A DNA stretch of 64,000 nucleotides from Bubalus kerabau. Its lineage: Eukaryota > Chordata > Mammalia > Artiodactyla > Bovidae. Below, one piece after another: positions 1 to 11,085 of this stretch. A program made the position numbers and the translations under genes. A model generated the notes under the pieces. It had not been told where the DNA came from. It ran no database searches and saw only the letters and a list, made by a program, of their open reading frames with translations. Positions within the stretch are counted from its first letter, which is position 1, and each line of letters begins with the position of its first letter. The DNA is taken from contig NC_073646.1 in the NCBI RefSeq assembly GCF_029407905.1, positions 14,836,001 to 14,900,000 of the forward strand, given 5' to 3'.

Positions 1-755
1 CAAGTTACATGTAAAGTTCAGGTTTGTTAAATTTTCACGGGTCATTCTTTCTGAATGTCTTCTGCATAAGGGTTATATTAATAAATTGGAAAGTTGAAAC
101 AGAAACTACTGAACCAAAGTAAAAATATTCCCTGTTCACTTGACTTCTTCAATCACAGGTCTCTAAATGGAAGATTAGAAGAATGTTCTTAGGGGGAAAA
201 ATGGTGTGTCGTTAAAGGTTCTTGCACATTTTGGCCAATTTTACTTTAATTTTTTGCTACTAAAGGGAAGTGGGAAAAAGTCAGTTTATACATGGGTTGA
301 ATACCAGAAAAAATGCTTTATAATATTTAGAGGACTTAATAAAGGGACAAGGAGTATTAATATACTGGACAGTAAGATATAAACCCACTAGGCAACAATT
401 CTCACATGCCAAGTTTTTGCAGACTGTTTTTGCTCTATAATGATAAGTATTACTAAAGTGAACCGCGATTTCCAGGCTTTTGGCCAATTATGAATCTGTG
501 AGAACAGTATTAGAGAATCTCCTGCAGGTGATGTGTGAAATCTCTGAAAAGAGTTAATGAAGGAAAGTAATTTATTTTACCCTCTGGAAGAAATTTTAAG
601 GAGCAGTATATACATCTAGAGTAATTTCTCAACAGGTTGGAGCAATTATGTTTTTCTCTGAAGTAATGAAAATGATTTCACTCTGTAAAAAAGTAAAAAA
701 AAGAAAAAAGATGTATAAAATAGTCCATTGTAAAGCAAAAGCTAGAGGAGGCAAA
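1..755. other. intergenic stretch, nothing recognised
   Basis: AT-rich DNA with no convincing coding frame or repeat family that I recognise. There is a short A-rich run near 684-715. It lies far upstream of the only gene found. Confidence 0.5.
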
Positions 756-937
756 TTTTATTTATATTTATGTACTTGGCTGCACTGAGTCTTAGCTGCA
801 GCACGCAGGATCTTTAGCTGTGGCATGTGAACCCTTAATTGTGGCATGTGAGATCTAGTTCCCCAACCAGGGATCGAACCTGGGCCCCCTGCATTGCAGG
901 CCTTTCGTCTTAGCCACTGGACTACCGGAGAAGTCCC
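756..937 (-). mobile_element. CHR-type tRNA-Glu SINE
   Basis: Read on the minus strand it starts with the head related to GGGACTTCCCTGGTGGTCCAGTGG. It carries the tRNA-like B-box segment (the complement of GGGATCGAACC is at 872-882) and ends in an AT-rich tail at 756. This is the artiodactyl CHR family arrangement. Confidence 0.8.
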
Positions 938-1252
938 AAATGCAAATGTGTAGAAAGAATGATGAGCAATACAGACAAATGGTAAAAGCGAAAACCAATT
1001 TATCTGTTACTCCCCACTGTGCTTTCCCTGCTCCAGACTGGTTTTTATGTTGTCCCGTTTGCTTCTGTGTTATATCCTAAGATGCTGTGTCCTTGCCTTC
1101 TTTTTATCCAAATTCTACTTGTTAATCAAAGTTGAAAAAAAGTTGTTTTGTCTATTTCCTAGGTCCATATTCATCCCCATCCTGGCTTCAATCAGAATGG
1201 CAAGGCTTTCCCTTATGTTCTCTACCCAGGATTAAGGAAAACAGGCTTATGC
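938..1252. other. intergenic, nothing recognised
   Basis: No repeat family or conserved coding frame is apparent. The 62-codon frame starting at 1047 has no recognisable motif. Confidence 0.4.
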
Positions 1253-1265
1253 ACACAGAATAATT

Positions 1266-1388
1266 CATTTACTTATTTTGGCCATGCTGGTGTGTTGTGG
1301 GATCCTAGTTCCCCAGCCAGGGATCGAACCCCTGACCTCTACAGTGAAGCGTGGAGTCCTAACCACTGGACTGCCAAGGAATTCCTAC
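1266..1388 (-). mobile_element. CHR-type SINE with target-site duplication
   Basis: A reverse-orientation tRNA-Glu SINE. It is flanked by near-identical 13-nt copies, ACACAGAATAATT at 1253-1265 and ACACAGGATAATT at 1389-1401. These mark the target-site duplication made at insertion. Confidence 0.8.
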
Positions 1389-1401
1389 ACACAGGATAAT
1401 T

Positions 1402-2202
1402 TAGAGGGCTGGATCCCGTCTGAGCCACAGATGAGTCTGTCTGGCTGGAAAATGAACATGCAGGCATTGGGGAGGGCTACCACAGAGCTCCTGGGTATGG
1501 ACCCAGGCTGGACTTGGCTTAGGCAGTAACTTGGGCGATTTGTGAGCCTTGACCGGGCGCCCCTTTGCCGATGAGGTCCAGTGCATGCCCCAGAGAGGCT
1601 GGAGGCCTTTCCATGCTGACTCAACCTTCCAAGCCGTCTCTCCAACCTGAGGGACTCCTCTCCTAGGGCCCCCTGCAGCCCTCCCTCTGTTAAGGAATCT
1701 ATCTCCCAGGGCAAGGTCATCTGACTCTTCATTTGTTCTTCACAAATCTATCAATCATTGCAGAAACTATGCTGTGAGCCCTTAGGGACTTGACTTTTGA
1801 TACTCAGAAGTTAGTTTTTGGACTGTAAGAGCTTTTGAAAATCCTTCTATGATTGGTTTCCAAAGACTGTTTTGAAATCCAAAAGCTAATAATTGACTGA
1901 CTTCTGGATTATCAGCATTTTTAAAAAACTGTATTTTACTTCCTCAGAGCTGCTGGGACAGGGTAGAGCCATGGATACAATAAATGGTGGTAGGGAACTG
2001 AAAATTCATGATAGTACTTACTGCTCATTCATTCATTTATCCATTTATTCAACAAATGTTGAACTGAGCACCTACTCTATTTTAAAGTTGGTTTTCAAAG
2101 CCACCTTGCCATAAAGCCATCTCTGCCAGTTCTGGCTTTTATTATGCTTTTTTTTTTCTCCCTGACTCTCAGAGGATTTATAGTCGGTATCACGCAACTT
2201 AG
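1402..2202. other. intergenic, mostly unique
   Basis: No gene seen. The part at about 2020-2090 (ATTCATTTATCC, CAACAAATGTTGA, GAGCACCTACT) resembles the end of an old MIR or L2 element. The 115-codon minus-strand frame at 1385-1732 overlaps the preceding SINE and has no known domain. Confidence 0.4.
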
Positions 2203-2427
2203 GACTTCTCAGATGGCTCAGTGGTAAAGAATCTGCCTACCAATGCAGGAGATGCAGGAGATGTAGATTTGATCCCTGGGTCGGAAAGATTCCCTGGAGG
2301 AGGGCATGGCAACCCATTCCAATATTCTTGAGAAAATCCCATGGACCGAGGAGCCTGGCAGGCTGTAGTTCATAGGGTTGCAAAGAGTTGGACACGACTG
2401 AAGTATGACTTGGCGCGCACACACACA
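2203..2427 (+). mobile_element. Bov-tA SINE
   Basis: Starts with a variant of the tRNA-derived head (ACTTCTCAGATGGCTCAGTG), followed by the B-box region and the BovB-derived body (GGCAACCCATTCCAATATTC). It ends at the typical TTGGACACGACTGAAG tail and a CA-rich run. Confidence 0.85.
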
Positions 2428-2480
2428 AGTACAGCAGTTAGGGTCTTTGACCTTTAAGGGTCTATAAAGATCTTTGAAAC

Positions 2481-2545
2481 GTGTGTGTGTGTGTGTATGT
2501 ATACACAAATACATGCATGTTTATATACATATATGTCTATAAATA
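2481..2545. repeat. GT/TA microsatellite
   Basis: About nine GT units (2481-2498) run into alternating TATACA/CATATA sequence. It is a purine-pyrimidine alternating simple repeat with no gene. Confidence 0.8.
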
Positions 2546-3044
2546 CATAGATAAGGCTTCAAAATACAAAAAAGAATCTTAGCAAATCAAAATGAATAAG
2601 TTTAAATGTCTTTGAAAAGGAATATAATGTTGGTCAGTCATTTGCAACTCAATTCTCCTAAATCTATCATTTATATTAAATGTGGGATGTGGGTGCATTT
2701 CAATATGTTTGATACACTGTAGGGTAATCCTCTAAAAGAGTGTCTGGGTTTTACAAAGGTTTAAAAATAGCTCTGCTGATGTCAGGCAGGATCCAAAATA
2801 TTGTTTCTGGAGGCATGCCTGAAGGGAGAAGGATGCGATTTCCAGACATGGAGGATGCTAGAATGTAAGACCGATTTGAAAAATCCAAGGAAGACCTGGG
2901 TGAAAACACAGGGTAATCAAGGTCGGAAATTGGAGGCAAGGGAGAAAAAACAAAGAAGAGTTTTTCTAAATTATCATGAATATGAAATAATTTATTATAC
3001 AGTGCTAAAAAAAAATCATACCTTCTTTTTCAGTGGTCAAACCA
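2546..3044. other. intergenic, nothing recognised
   Basis: No recognisable gene or repeat. Short frames on both strands have no family resemblance. Confidence 0.35.
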
Positions 3045-3224
3045 ATTAGTCATCTCATGTCACTCCTCTGAGAATGACCCTGTCAGTGGCTTTCCATCCC
3101 ACTCTGGGGAACAATCAGGATTCTGGAGATCCTACCAGACCTTGACCTTGACTTTGACCTTCTGTGCTCAGTTCCCACCACTTCCCTCTCTGCCTCACAT
3201 TCTCCAGGCACAGTCTTGCTTTAG
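3045..3224 (+). mobile_element. L2 LINE fragment, left part
   Basis: Contains sequence typical of the 3' half of mammalian L2 (TCACTCCTCTGAGAATGACC, CAGTGGCTTTCCATCCC, CTACCAGACCTTGACC). It appears interrupted at about 3224 and resumes at about 3705. Confidence 0.55.
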
Positions 3225-3704
3225 GGTCTACATTACTCAGTTGCTGCTGTGTAACACATTACCCCAAAACTGTGATTAAAACAAAAACCATACATTATCT
3301 CACAGAGTTTCCGTGGCTCAGGAACCTGGGGGTGGCTTCGCTGAGTAGTGGGGGCTCCAGATCTCTCACGAGATTACAGTCGAGATGGCAGCTGGGGCTG
3401 CCGTCAGCAAAGAAGACTTGACGGGCTGGAGGACCTGCTTCCAAACACACTCAGCTGGCTGTTGGTTGGAGGCCTCGGTTCATCACCACATGAACCCCTC
3501 CATTGGGAAGCTCCCAACATGGCTTTCCCTCGAGTGAGATCCAACTCAGAGAAAGAACACTCGAGAAAACCCCAACACAGGCCTTTTGTGACTTAGTTTT
3601 CAAGTCACTTTTACTTCTGCCGCACTCTCTTCTCCTCTCTTCTAAATCCAGCCCTCAAGGGTGTGAAGCCCAGGAGGCAGGCGTCACCCTTATGGAGGCT
3701 GGAG
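3225..3704. mobile_element. ancient interspersed repeat inserted in L2
   Basis: A diverged repeat whose opening (TTGCTGCTGTGTAACACATT) and interior (GGCTGTTGGTTGGAGGCCTC) match a widespread eutherian repeat I remember as LTR-like. I cannot name the subfamily. It sits between two L2 parts, so it probably inserted into the L2. Confidence 0.45.
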
Positions 3705-4141
3705 ACTGCAGGACGCTTGCACTGGCCCCTCTGTGATCATCTCATGGCCAACTCCCTTAACTCTTTCAATTCTTTGCTTAAATGCATCTTCTCAATAAGG
3801 TTTACCCCTACCACTCTGGTTAAAATTGTCATCAACCATGCCCCCCCCATCCTCCCCCCTCCTCCTCCCCGCCCCGCGGCCTTTCCTCTGTATTTCCCAC
3901 CCCCCACCCAATCCTGCTGACTTGGCTCTACTTCATTTTTCCATAGCACGTAATATCTTCTGTCTTATGTAGTTTACTTATTTATTACATTTGTTGCTTA
4001 TTGAATGTTTCCACCCTTCTCTTCCCCCAAGCTCCAGGAGTGTAAGCTTCTTTGTCTATCTTGCTGACTGATGTATCCTAAGCTCCCAGAAATATGCCAT
4101 AATGGGTACTAAATAGATACGGTGATTGAGTAAATAAATGA
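3705..4141 (+). mobile_element. L2 LINE fragment, 3' end
   Basis: Continues the L2. It contains the diagnostic near-terminal block (GTAAGCTTCTTTGTCTATCTTG, here split at about 4043-4064) and ends in the TAAATAAATGAA-type tail. A C-rich low-complexity tract lies at about 3840-3912. Confidence 0.6.
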
Positions 4142-4149
4142 AGGCCATA

Positions 4150-4314
4150 AACAGAAATGCTTTATTTTAAAATTGCATTATTTACAATAGCCAAAATATG
4201 GAAGTAACCTAAGTGTCCATCTACAGATGGATGAAGAAGGTGTGGTATGCAATGGGAAACTACTCAGCCAGAAAAAAAGAATGACATTTTGACATTTGCA
4301 GCAACATGGATGGA
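4150..4314 (+). mobile_element. L1 3' region, left part
   Basis: Matches the L1 3' end, with TTTACAATAGCCAAAATATG, then GTCCATCTACAGATGGATG and TACTCAGCCAG. It is split by the SINE at 4323-4550 and continues on its far side. Confidence 0.75.
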
Positions 4315-4322
4315 CTTGGAAG

Positions 4323-4550
4323 CCCTTGTGCCTGCACAGTTGCTTCAGTCATGTTCCAAATCTTTGTGACCCTGTGGACTGTAGCCCACCAGGTTCCTCT
4401 GTCCCTGGGATTGTCCAGGAAGGAATACTGGAATGGGTTGCCATGCCCTCCTCCAGAGGATCTTCTGGACTCAGGGGTTGAACCTGTGTTTCTTGTGTCT
4501 CCTGCACTGGCAGATGGGGGTTCTTTACCACTAGTGCCACCTGGGAAGCC
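4323..4550 (-). mobile_element. Bov-tA SINE inserted in L1
   Basis: A reverse-orientation Bov-tA ending in CACCTGGGAAGCCC, the complement of the tRNA-like head. The 8-nt CTTGGAAG occurs on both sides (4315-4322 and 4551-4558), a target-site duplication. The L1 sequence is continuous if the insert is removed. Confidence 0.85.
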
Positions 4551-4880
4551 CTTGGAAGGCATTATGCTAAGTGAAATCAGTCAGATAGAGAAAGGCAAAT
4601 ACTGTATGCTGTCACTCATGTGTGGAATCTAAACACTCCAACAAACTAGTGAATATAACAAAAAAGAAGCAGACTCGGAGATATAGGGAACAAACTAGTG
4701 GTTATCGGGGTGGGGGGTGTGCAACATAGGAGCTGGGGACTGGGAGGTATAAAGTATTGGATGTAAGGAAGAGTACAAGGATGCCTTGTACAACATGGGG
4801 AATATGGTCAATATTTTGTAATAACTGTAAATTGAGTGTAACCTTTAACATTGTATAAAAATAGTAAGATGAATTGATTT
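4551..4880 (+). mobile_element. L1 3' region, right part
   Basis: Resumes the L1 with GAAATCAGTCAGATAGAGAA and GTGTGGAATCTAAACA. It runs to the 3' UTR tail, where an unrelated BovB follows directly. Confidence 0.75.
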
Positions 4881-4892
4881 CACGTCTCGACG

Positions 4893-6050
4893 TCTCAGAC
4901 AGTTCAGTCGCTAGGTCCTATCTGACTCTTTGCGACCCCATGGACTGCAGCACGCCAGGCTTCCCTGTCCATCACCAACTCCCAGAGCTTACTCAAACTC
5001 ATGTCCATCAAAGTTGGTGATGCCATCCAACCATCTCATCCTCTGTCATCTCCTTCTCCTTCTGCCTTCAATCTTTCCCAGAATCAGGGTCTTTTCCAAT
5101 AAGTCAGTTCTTCACATCAGGCAGACAACGTATTGGAGTTTCAGCTTCAGCATCAGTCCTTCCAATGAATATTCAGGACTGATTTCCTTTGGGATTGACT
5201 GGTTGGATCTCCTTGCAGTCTAAGGGACTCTCAAGAGTCTTCTCCAACACCACAGTTCAACAGCATCAATTCTTCGGCGCTCAGCTTTCTTTATGGTCCA
5301 ACTCTCACATCCATACATGACTACTGGAAAACTATAGCTTTGACTAGATGGACCTTTGTTGGCAAAGTAATGTCTCTGCTTTTTAATATGCTGTCTAGGT
5401 TGGTCATAGTTTTTCTTCCAAGAAGCAAGTCTTCCAAGTCTTTTAATTTCATGGCTGGAGTCACCATCTGCAGTGACTTTGGAGCCCCCCAAAATAAAGT
5501 CTGTCACTGTTTCCATTGTTTCCCCATCAATTTGCCATGAAGTGATGAGACCAGATGCCATGATCTTAGTTTTTTAAATGTTGAGTTTTAAGTCAAATTT
5601 TTCACTCTCTTCTTTAACTTTCATCAAGAGGCTCTTTAGTTCTTCTTTGCTTTCTTCCATAAAAGTGGTGTCATCTTAGTATCTGAGGTTATTGATATTT
5701 CTCCCAGCAATCTTGATTTCAGCTTGTGCTTCATTCAGCCTGGCATTTCGCATGATGTGCTCTGCATATAAGTTAAATAAGCAGGGTGACAATATACAGC
5801 CTTGACGTACTCCTTTCCCAATTTGGAACCAGTCTATTGTTCCATGTCCAGTTCTAACTGTTGCTTCTTAATCTGCATACAGATTTCTGAGGAGGCAGGT
5901 CAAGTGGTCTGGTACTCCCATCTGTTTCAGAATTTCCCACAGTTTGTTGTGATCCACACAGCCAAAGGCTTTGGCATAGTCAATAAAGCAGAAGTAGATG
6001 TTTTTCTGGAACTCTCTTGCTTTTTCTATGATTCAACAGATGTTGGCAAA
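4893..6050 (-). mobile_element. BovB LINE, 5'-truncated, about 1.16 kb
   Basis: Reading the minus strand gives the RTE-type reverse transcriptase from just upstream of motif A (tail of FIDYAKAFD near 5980) through the C-terminus. It ends in the GACTGAACTG-type 3' tail at 4893. Frameshifts and stops break the frame, so it is a dead copy. Confidence 0.9.
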
Positions 6051-6100
6051 TACACAACTACAGTATATATTAGATACTCTTATCTCAAAAAGAAAACTGG

Positions 6101-6328
6101 GGAATTTCCTGGGGGTCCAGTGGTTAAGAATCCATCTGCCAATGCAGGGGACATGGGTTTGATCCCTCCTGCAGGAAGATCCCATGAGCTGCAGGGTAAC
6201 TAAATCCAGGAGTCATAACTACTGAAGCCCATGATCCACACCAAGAGAAGCCACTGCAATGAGATGCCCACTGGCAGCAACAAAGACCCAATGTAGGCAA
6301 CAAATAATAAGTAAATAAATAAAAACTG
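6101..6328 (+). mobile_element. CHR-type SINE
   Basis: A forward copy with head TTCCTGGGGGTCCAGTGG, a B-box-like GGGTTTGATCC, and a tail of TAAGTAAATAAATAAAA. It lies immediately after the BovB. Confidence 0.8.
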
Positions 6329-6698
6329 GAACCCAAGCAAGTTCAGCCTTCCACAAGATAGAAGAAATGAGAGATGAACTAGAAGTCTTTTGACAGAGGC
6401 ATGCAGCAGAGAACGGACAAATCTGGCCCACAGGAATGCTTTTTATGGCAATCACAAGGTTTGGAGACTTCGGAAATTTCGTGTTAAAAATCTGGGTCTC
6501 TGGCATCTCCTGGAAGATGTGGTCCTCTGATTGCTATAGTCCTCTATTGAGCATTGTATTACAGTATCTGCTTCCATTAGATAGTTCTCTATAGACTTCG
6601 TTCTCTACTCTCCTACAACCTGCCCAGTGCAGGCCCTTGAAGGCCCTGAGTTTGCAATCCTTTTTTAGATGGTACACCACACTGGTGATGTTGACCAG
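6329..6698. other. intergenic, nothing recognised
   Basis: No repeat or gene recognised in this stretch between two SINEs. Confidence 0.35.
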
Positions 6699-6866
6699 TG
6701 TGCTGTGTGTGCTAAGTCGCTCCAGTCGTGTCTGCCTCTTTGTGACCTCATGGACTGCAGCCCACCAGACTCCTCTGTCCATGGGATTCTCCAGACAAGA
6801 ATCCTGGAGTGGGTTATTGCCGTGCCCTCCTCCAGGGGATCTTCCTGACCTAGGGATCAAACCAGA
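6699..6866 (-). mobile_element. Bov-tA SINE, tRNA head missing
   Basis: A reverse-orientation body from TGTGCTAAGTCGC to CTTCCTGACCTAGGGATCAA. It then leaves the consensus, so the tRNA-derived head is not contiguous here. Confidence 0.75.
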
Positions 6867-6924
6867 CTGAATTACAGTCTGGGATTAAAATTGAAATACA
6901 TTCCAGTACATATTTTGTGCATGA

Positions 6925-6996
6925 ATGCTCAATCGCTCAGCATGTTATGTCTCCTGCGTTGCCAGGTTTACCACTGGCACCACCTGGGAAGCCCCA
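6925..6996 (-). mobile_element. Bov-tA fragment: both ends, middle deleted
   Basis: Starts with a short tail-like piece (AATGCTCAATCGCTCAG) and jumps directly to TTATGTCTCCTGCGTTGCC and the complement of the tRNA head (CACCTGGGAAGCCCC). This is either the displaced head of the preceding copy or a second copy with a large internal deletion. Confidence 0.6.
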
Positions 6997-7559
6997 CTGA
7001 GCAGATAACCACACACTAATAATTAGCTTAGTTGATAGAGAACATAATACAACATAGGGACATAGGACCATGACATTTCTTGGATCTGTCTCCTGGTAGA
7101 AGGATGAACCTGTTGCTCAGAGATGGTCTGATTCCATCTTGCTCACTGTTCAGCACATGTTATATTAATAGTGGTAACATTTTCTGTGGTACACTGTGAT
7201 TCAGCTTTTCCACTTCTCATGGCAACAACAAATGTGTCCTTTCTGAGTCAGCATTACCTAGATGCTACCACTGACCAAAATTAGACTGTGTATTTGCAAC
7301 ACATAAATATGAATAATTAAAACTGCTTTTAATATTGATTGCGTTTGTGGGTCATGGAATTAGCCTATGCTCAGGGGTCCTGTGATCTACGTATGGCTCC
7401 TACAGAGCCACATGCAGAAATACAACAGCATTCTCTGTTATGCAAGCATCATTGCATTATAATGAATAGGTAATATTAAATTGGGCTGATGAGTCACATT
7501 GCTGTAATCCAATATTTCCTTTGTAAAGTCCCTGAGGTCTATACAAGGAAATCTTTTCT
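6997..7559. other. intergenic, nothing recognised
   Basis: AT-rich DNA with no repeat or gene that I can identify. Confidence 0.35.
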
Positions 7560-7745
7560 GGTAATGAGTAGAGTGATTTTTGAGGCATGTGCCTCTCAGC
7601 ACCTGGGTCTTTATTTACTAGATGTGTGATCCTGGGTTAGGAGATTACCTTTTACCGCCTCAATTTACTCAGGATTAAATGAGATCACATTTGTGAAAGC
7701 TTGAAGGATAGCTCCTGGCACATAGTGGGATTAATCAATGTTAGT
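7560..7745 (+). mobile_element. MIR SINE
   Basis: Shows the MIR order: CTGGGTCTTTATTTACTAG, GATGTGTGATCCTGGG, CCTCAATTTACTCAGG, then AGCTCCTGGCACATAGT near the end. The divergence is typical of this old family. Confidence 0.65.
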
Positions 7746-7899
7746 ATCTGTTTAATTGACACTGATTCTGAAGATCTGCAAAATAGTAAAATAGATCAGC
7801 CATCCTCTTGAAACTTGGTTTCCTGTAAGCAGATGATGACCCTTTACTTAGCATTTCTTTTCTGAATTGACCAAAAATTATAGCAGGCCCTTAAAGTAT

Positions 7900-8060
7900 G
7901 TACCGGTTCTCCAGGTGGCTCAGTAGTAAAAAGGGAAATGGCAACCCATTCCAGTATTCTTGCCTGGGAAGTCTCACAGACAGAGAAGCCTGGCAGGCTA
8001 CAGTCTATAGGGTCACAAAAGATTTGGACATGGCTGAGCAATTGAGCATGCATACACAAA
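7900..8060 (+). mobile_element. Bov-tA SINE with internal deletion
   Basis: The head (TCTCCAGGTGGCTCAGTAG) is followed directly by the body (GGGAAATGGCAACCCATTCC). About 75 nt, including the B-box segment, are missing, so this copy should lack the normal pol III internal promoter. Confidence 0.8.
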
Positions 8061-8267
8061 ATATGTACTGGAATATATTCCAGTTTTAACTCTAGTCTGT
8101 AATTCAACTATATCCAGCTTGGTTATCTTATTAATGCTGTGAAACAACAAGAGTGTGTGTTTTCATATTTCCTGAAGTCATGATATCCTTTTTCCCTTGT
8201 TGAAATCATTTCTATAATTTCTATAATCTCTATAATTTATCACTTTGTATTTCCCATTCCAACCATT

Positions 8268-8420
8268 AACATTAATTCAACAAATATTTATGCTATGTCC
8301 CAGGTGCTGTGCTAGGTATGAGGGATGCCTGAAGTGAGAGAAGGTCCTCATTTGCAGCTTGCTTATGGTCCAGTAGACAGACTTAGAAGCGAATTACAGC
8401 TATCACTTACTGTGTGCCCA
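8268..8420 (+). mobile_element. MIR/L2-type ancient repeat fragment
   Basis: Contains AATTCAACAAATATTTATGC and CCAGGTGCTGTGCTAGG, common to the MIR and L2 termini. I cannot decide the family. Confidence 0.45.
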
Positions 8421-9046
8421 CAAACTTCAGACATGGGTCTGCGCCATGTCCTTTAGATAATGTACTAATGGGCGTGGTGTAGTGAATAGTTCGGCGGCCT
8501 CTCCAGCATCCATTCTCCACCCTCCTTCCCCATAGCTCCCAACTTCCGAGGGGAGAGCCTCAGGGAAGGTAGTTCCACTCTCAGCCCAAAGGGTGGAGCA
8601 CCTGATCAAGGGGAAGCCAATCAGCACATTTCCTGCCTCTGATTACAGTGATTGGTTCAGGGGTGGTCATGTGACCTGCAGTGGCCCAGTTTGGTGTTAG
8701 GAGAGTGATACTGCTCACTTAGCTGGAAAAGGCAAAGCCATTCTCTCATTTTCCAGTTGGGATATTAACACAGATGTGAACCCTAGAACTGCTGTAAACC
8801 GTTTTTAGTAGCATGAAGGGCACAGAGGCGTGTATTATTGAAAGAATCTCAGAAAAACCCTGATGATTTCTTAATCTTTACATCATTCTGTTTCAAAGCC
8901 TGCTTTACCTCTGGGCTTTTCTGTTTCAATAACTGATAGATTCTCTTTATTATTCAAACCATGGTGAATTAGGTCTCCTATTATTCGAACGAAAGCATCT
9001 TAAAGGATACACGTGACCTCACAGTAGATAGCGACTCCATTTTTAA
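8421..9046. other. mostly unassigned intergenic DNA
   Basis: The block at about 8600-8700 (AAGCCAATCAGCACATTTCC, GTGATTGGTTCAGGGGTGG) looks like an old eutherian repeat I cannot name. The rest shows nothing recognisable. Confidence 0.35.
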
Positions 9047-9204
9047 CAAAAACTATTTATTTGGCCACATGGGATCTTTAATAGCAGTATACAGGGTCTT
9101 TTAGTTGCAGAATGTGGGATCTAGTTCCCTGACCAGGGATCAAATCCCGGGCCCCCTGCTTTGGGAGCACGGAATCTCAGCCACTGCACCACCACGGAAA
9201 TCCC
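9047..9204 (-). mobile_element. CHR-type SINE
   Basis: A reverse copy. The tail is at the left (ACTATTTATTTGGCCACATG) and the B-box complement (CAGGGATCAAATCCCGG) is near 9133. The head complement at 9180-9204 is diverged. Confidence 0.8.
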
Positions 9205-9206
9205 GG

Positions 9207-9287
9207 CACCTCCACTTTTATAGCTGAGGAAACGAAGAGACTTGTCTTCATCAACTCAATACATGGCAGAGCTATAATTTGAATTGT
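9207..9287. mobile_element. MIR fragment, interrupted
   Basis: A MIR-like core (TTTTATAGCTGAGGAAACGA, ACATGGCAGAGCTATAATTTG) is split by the Bov-tA that follows and resumes briefly after 9476. Confidence 0.55.
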
Positions 9288-9475
9288 GAAGTGAAAATCG
9301 CTCAGTTGTGTCTCTTTGCGACCCATGGGGTATACAGTCCAGGGGATTCTCCAGGACGGAATACTGCAGTGGGTAGCCTTTCCCTTCTCCAGGGCATCTT
9401 CCCAACCCAAGGATCGAACCCCAGTCTCTGGCATTGTAGACAGACTCTTTACCAGCTGAGCCACCAGGGAAGCCC
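9288..9475 (-). mobile_element. Bov-tA SINE with target-site duplication
   Basis: A reverse-orientation Bov-tA. The flanks AATTTGAATTGT (9276-9287) and AATTTGAACTGT (9476-9487) are a 12-nt target-site duplication with one difference. Confidence 0.88.
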
Positions 9476-9487
9476 AATTTGAACTGT

Positions 9488-9983
9488 AGTTTGATTCATT
9501 CAAAACCCACTCTTTCTAGGATTGTATGAATAGAATTACCCTCAGCAGTGTGATAAGAAGTATATGAAGGATACGACAGTGACACAAAGAAAGAAATGGT
9601 CAGTTCATGTGTGTGTGTGTGATGTGGGCATGGAGATATTTCAGGAGAGGGAACAACATGAAGAGGCATGCAGTGACTGGCGCATAGTATAAGCTGAGGA
9701 AATGCTTTGTATTTTGCCTTTGTGCTTCAGAAAAATTTGTATTGCCAAAGAATCTTAACTGGAGGGTTCCAATATCTCTATGGCTCTTCTTAAAGATAAC
9801 GTAAGGGTTAGTTATCTGGGAGTTATTTTCAAAAAGCTATCATTCTAAAGCAAAGTTGCACCGATTACTTCAAACATCCCTCTGTACCATTCTCAGGAGC
9901 TATGTCAACTCAGTGTGTCTGCCTCATGCTCAAGTTGCCTAGGTAGCTCAGTCAACAAGTCCTGTCTCTTTAATAGCTCTCTT
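9488..9983. other. intergenic, nothing recognised
   Basis: No gene. A short GT run lies at 9607-9620. Confidence 0.35.
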
Positions 9984-10222
9984 TAGTGTACTCTTGCCTG
10001 GAAAATCCCATGGATGGAGGAGCCTGGAAGGCTGCAGTCCGTGGGGTTGCTGAGGGTCGGACACGACTGAGCGACTTCACTTTCACTTTTCACTTTCATG
10101 CATTGGAGAAGGAAATGGCAACCCACTCCAGTGTTCTTGCCTGGAGAATCCCAGGGACAGGGGAGCCTGGTGGGCTGCCATCTATGGGGTCGCACAGAGT
10201 TGGACACGACTGAGCGACTGAG
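9984..10222 (+). mobile_element. Bov-A2 dimeric SINE, 5'-truncated
   Basis: Two Bov-A monomers in the same direction. Unit one runs from TACTCTTGCCTGG and unit two from GGAGAAGGAAATGGCAACCC. They are joined by the characteristic TTTCACTTTTCACTTTCATG linker, and each ends in a GACACGACTGAGCGACT motif. Confidence 0.88.
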
Positions 10223-10534
10223 ACATATATCAGGGAGCATTTAATGGACTTTTCTGTTTATTCAGTTCATTCATTCATTCAGCAAACATTTGCTGAGTAC
10301 CATGTGCCATTCAGTACTCCAGCTCTGATGATTTGAAAATGAACAGAGCACATTTCTACTCTGTGAAAACATGTGAATTCTAGTAAGTTGTAGTACACAC
10401 TTCTGGTGAGTATAACTTAAGTATGACATTTCTGGAGAGCAGCTTAATGACAGGCATCAAATGCCTTTGACAATGTGTATATCCTCTGATTTGGCAGTTT
10501 CACTTTAAGGAATTCATCCTAAGGGAATAAATGA
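10223..10534. other. intergenic with short MIR/L2-like piece
   Basis: 10262-10320 (TTCATTCATTCAGCAAACAT, CTGAGTACCATGTGCC) is MIR/L2-like. The remainder is unassigned. Confidence 0.4.
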
Positions 10535-10692
10535 CATCTACAGAGGATGAGATGGTTGGATGGCATCACCGACTCAATGGCCATGAGTTTGTGCAAACTC
10601 CAGGAGATGGTGAGGGACAGGGAAGCCTGGCGTGCTGCAGTCCATGGGGTCGCCAAGAGTCGGACACATCTGAGCGACTGAAGAACAACATA
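10535..10692 (+). mobile_element. BovB LINE 3' terminal fragment
   Basis: The last roughly 160 nt of BovB, from GAGGATGAGATGGTTGGATG through the C-terminal codons and GCGACTGAAGAACAACA tail. Confidence 0.85.
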
Positions 10693-11085
10693 GAACTGTA
10701 ACCGCAAGTCTCTCCTCACAGTTTTCTTCATAATCTCAGGAAGTTGGGAATAACCTGATTGTCCTCAAAACCAAGGAGATTGCTATGTAAATTACTCTGC
10801 AGGCAGCAGAAATCCAGTAGAGGTTTTTAAGCATAAGAGTGGTAGTGTGTGTGTGTGTTTTAAAGATAATTTTAGAACTAATGTGGATAATGATCTCCAG
10901 TGGGGAAAAACCCAGAAAAGATATTTTTTTGCAATAGTCTAGGAAAAAGGCAATGCAGCCTTGAGCTAGCGCAAGGCAGTGAGGATGAAGGGGAAATTGG
11001 ATTTGGGAGAGATTTCCGGGGTAGAATCTTCAGGATTTGTTTGACTATGTGTGAAAGAGTGTGGAGTATTCAAGGGTAAGTTGTA
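10693..11085. other. intergenic, GT microsatellite only
   Basis: A GT run at 10846-10859. Otherwise there is nothing recognised. Confidence 0.35.

Noticed and set aside
3737..3949. glycine-rich minus-strand frame over the C-rich tract
   Set aside because: Low-complexity C-rich DNA within an L2 repeat. There is no start context or homology.
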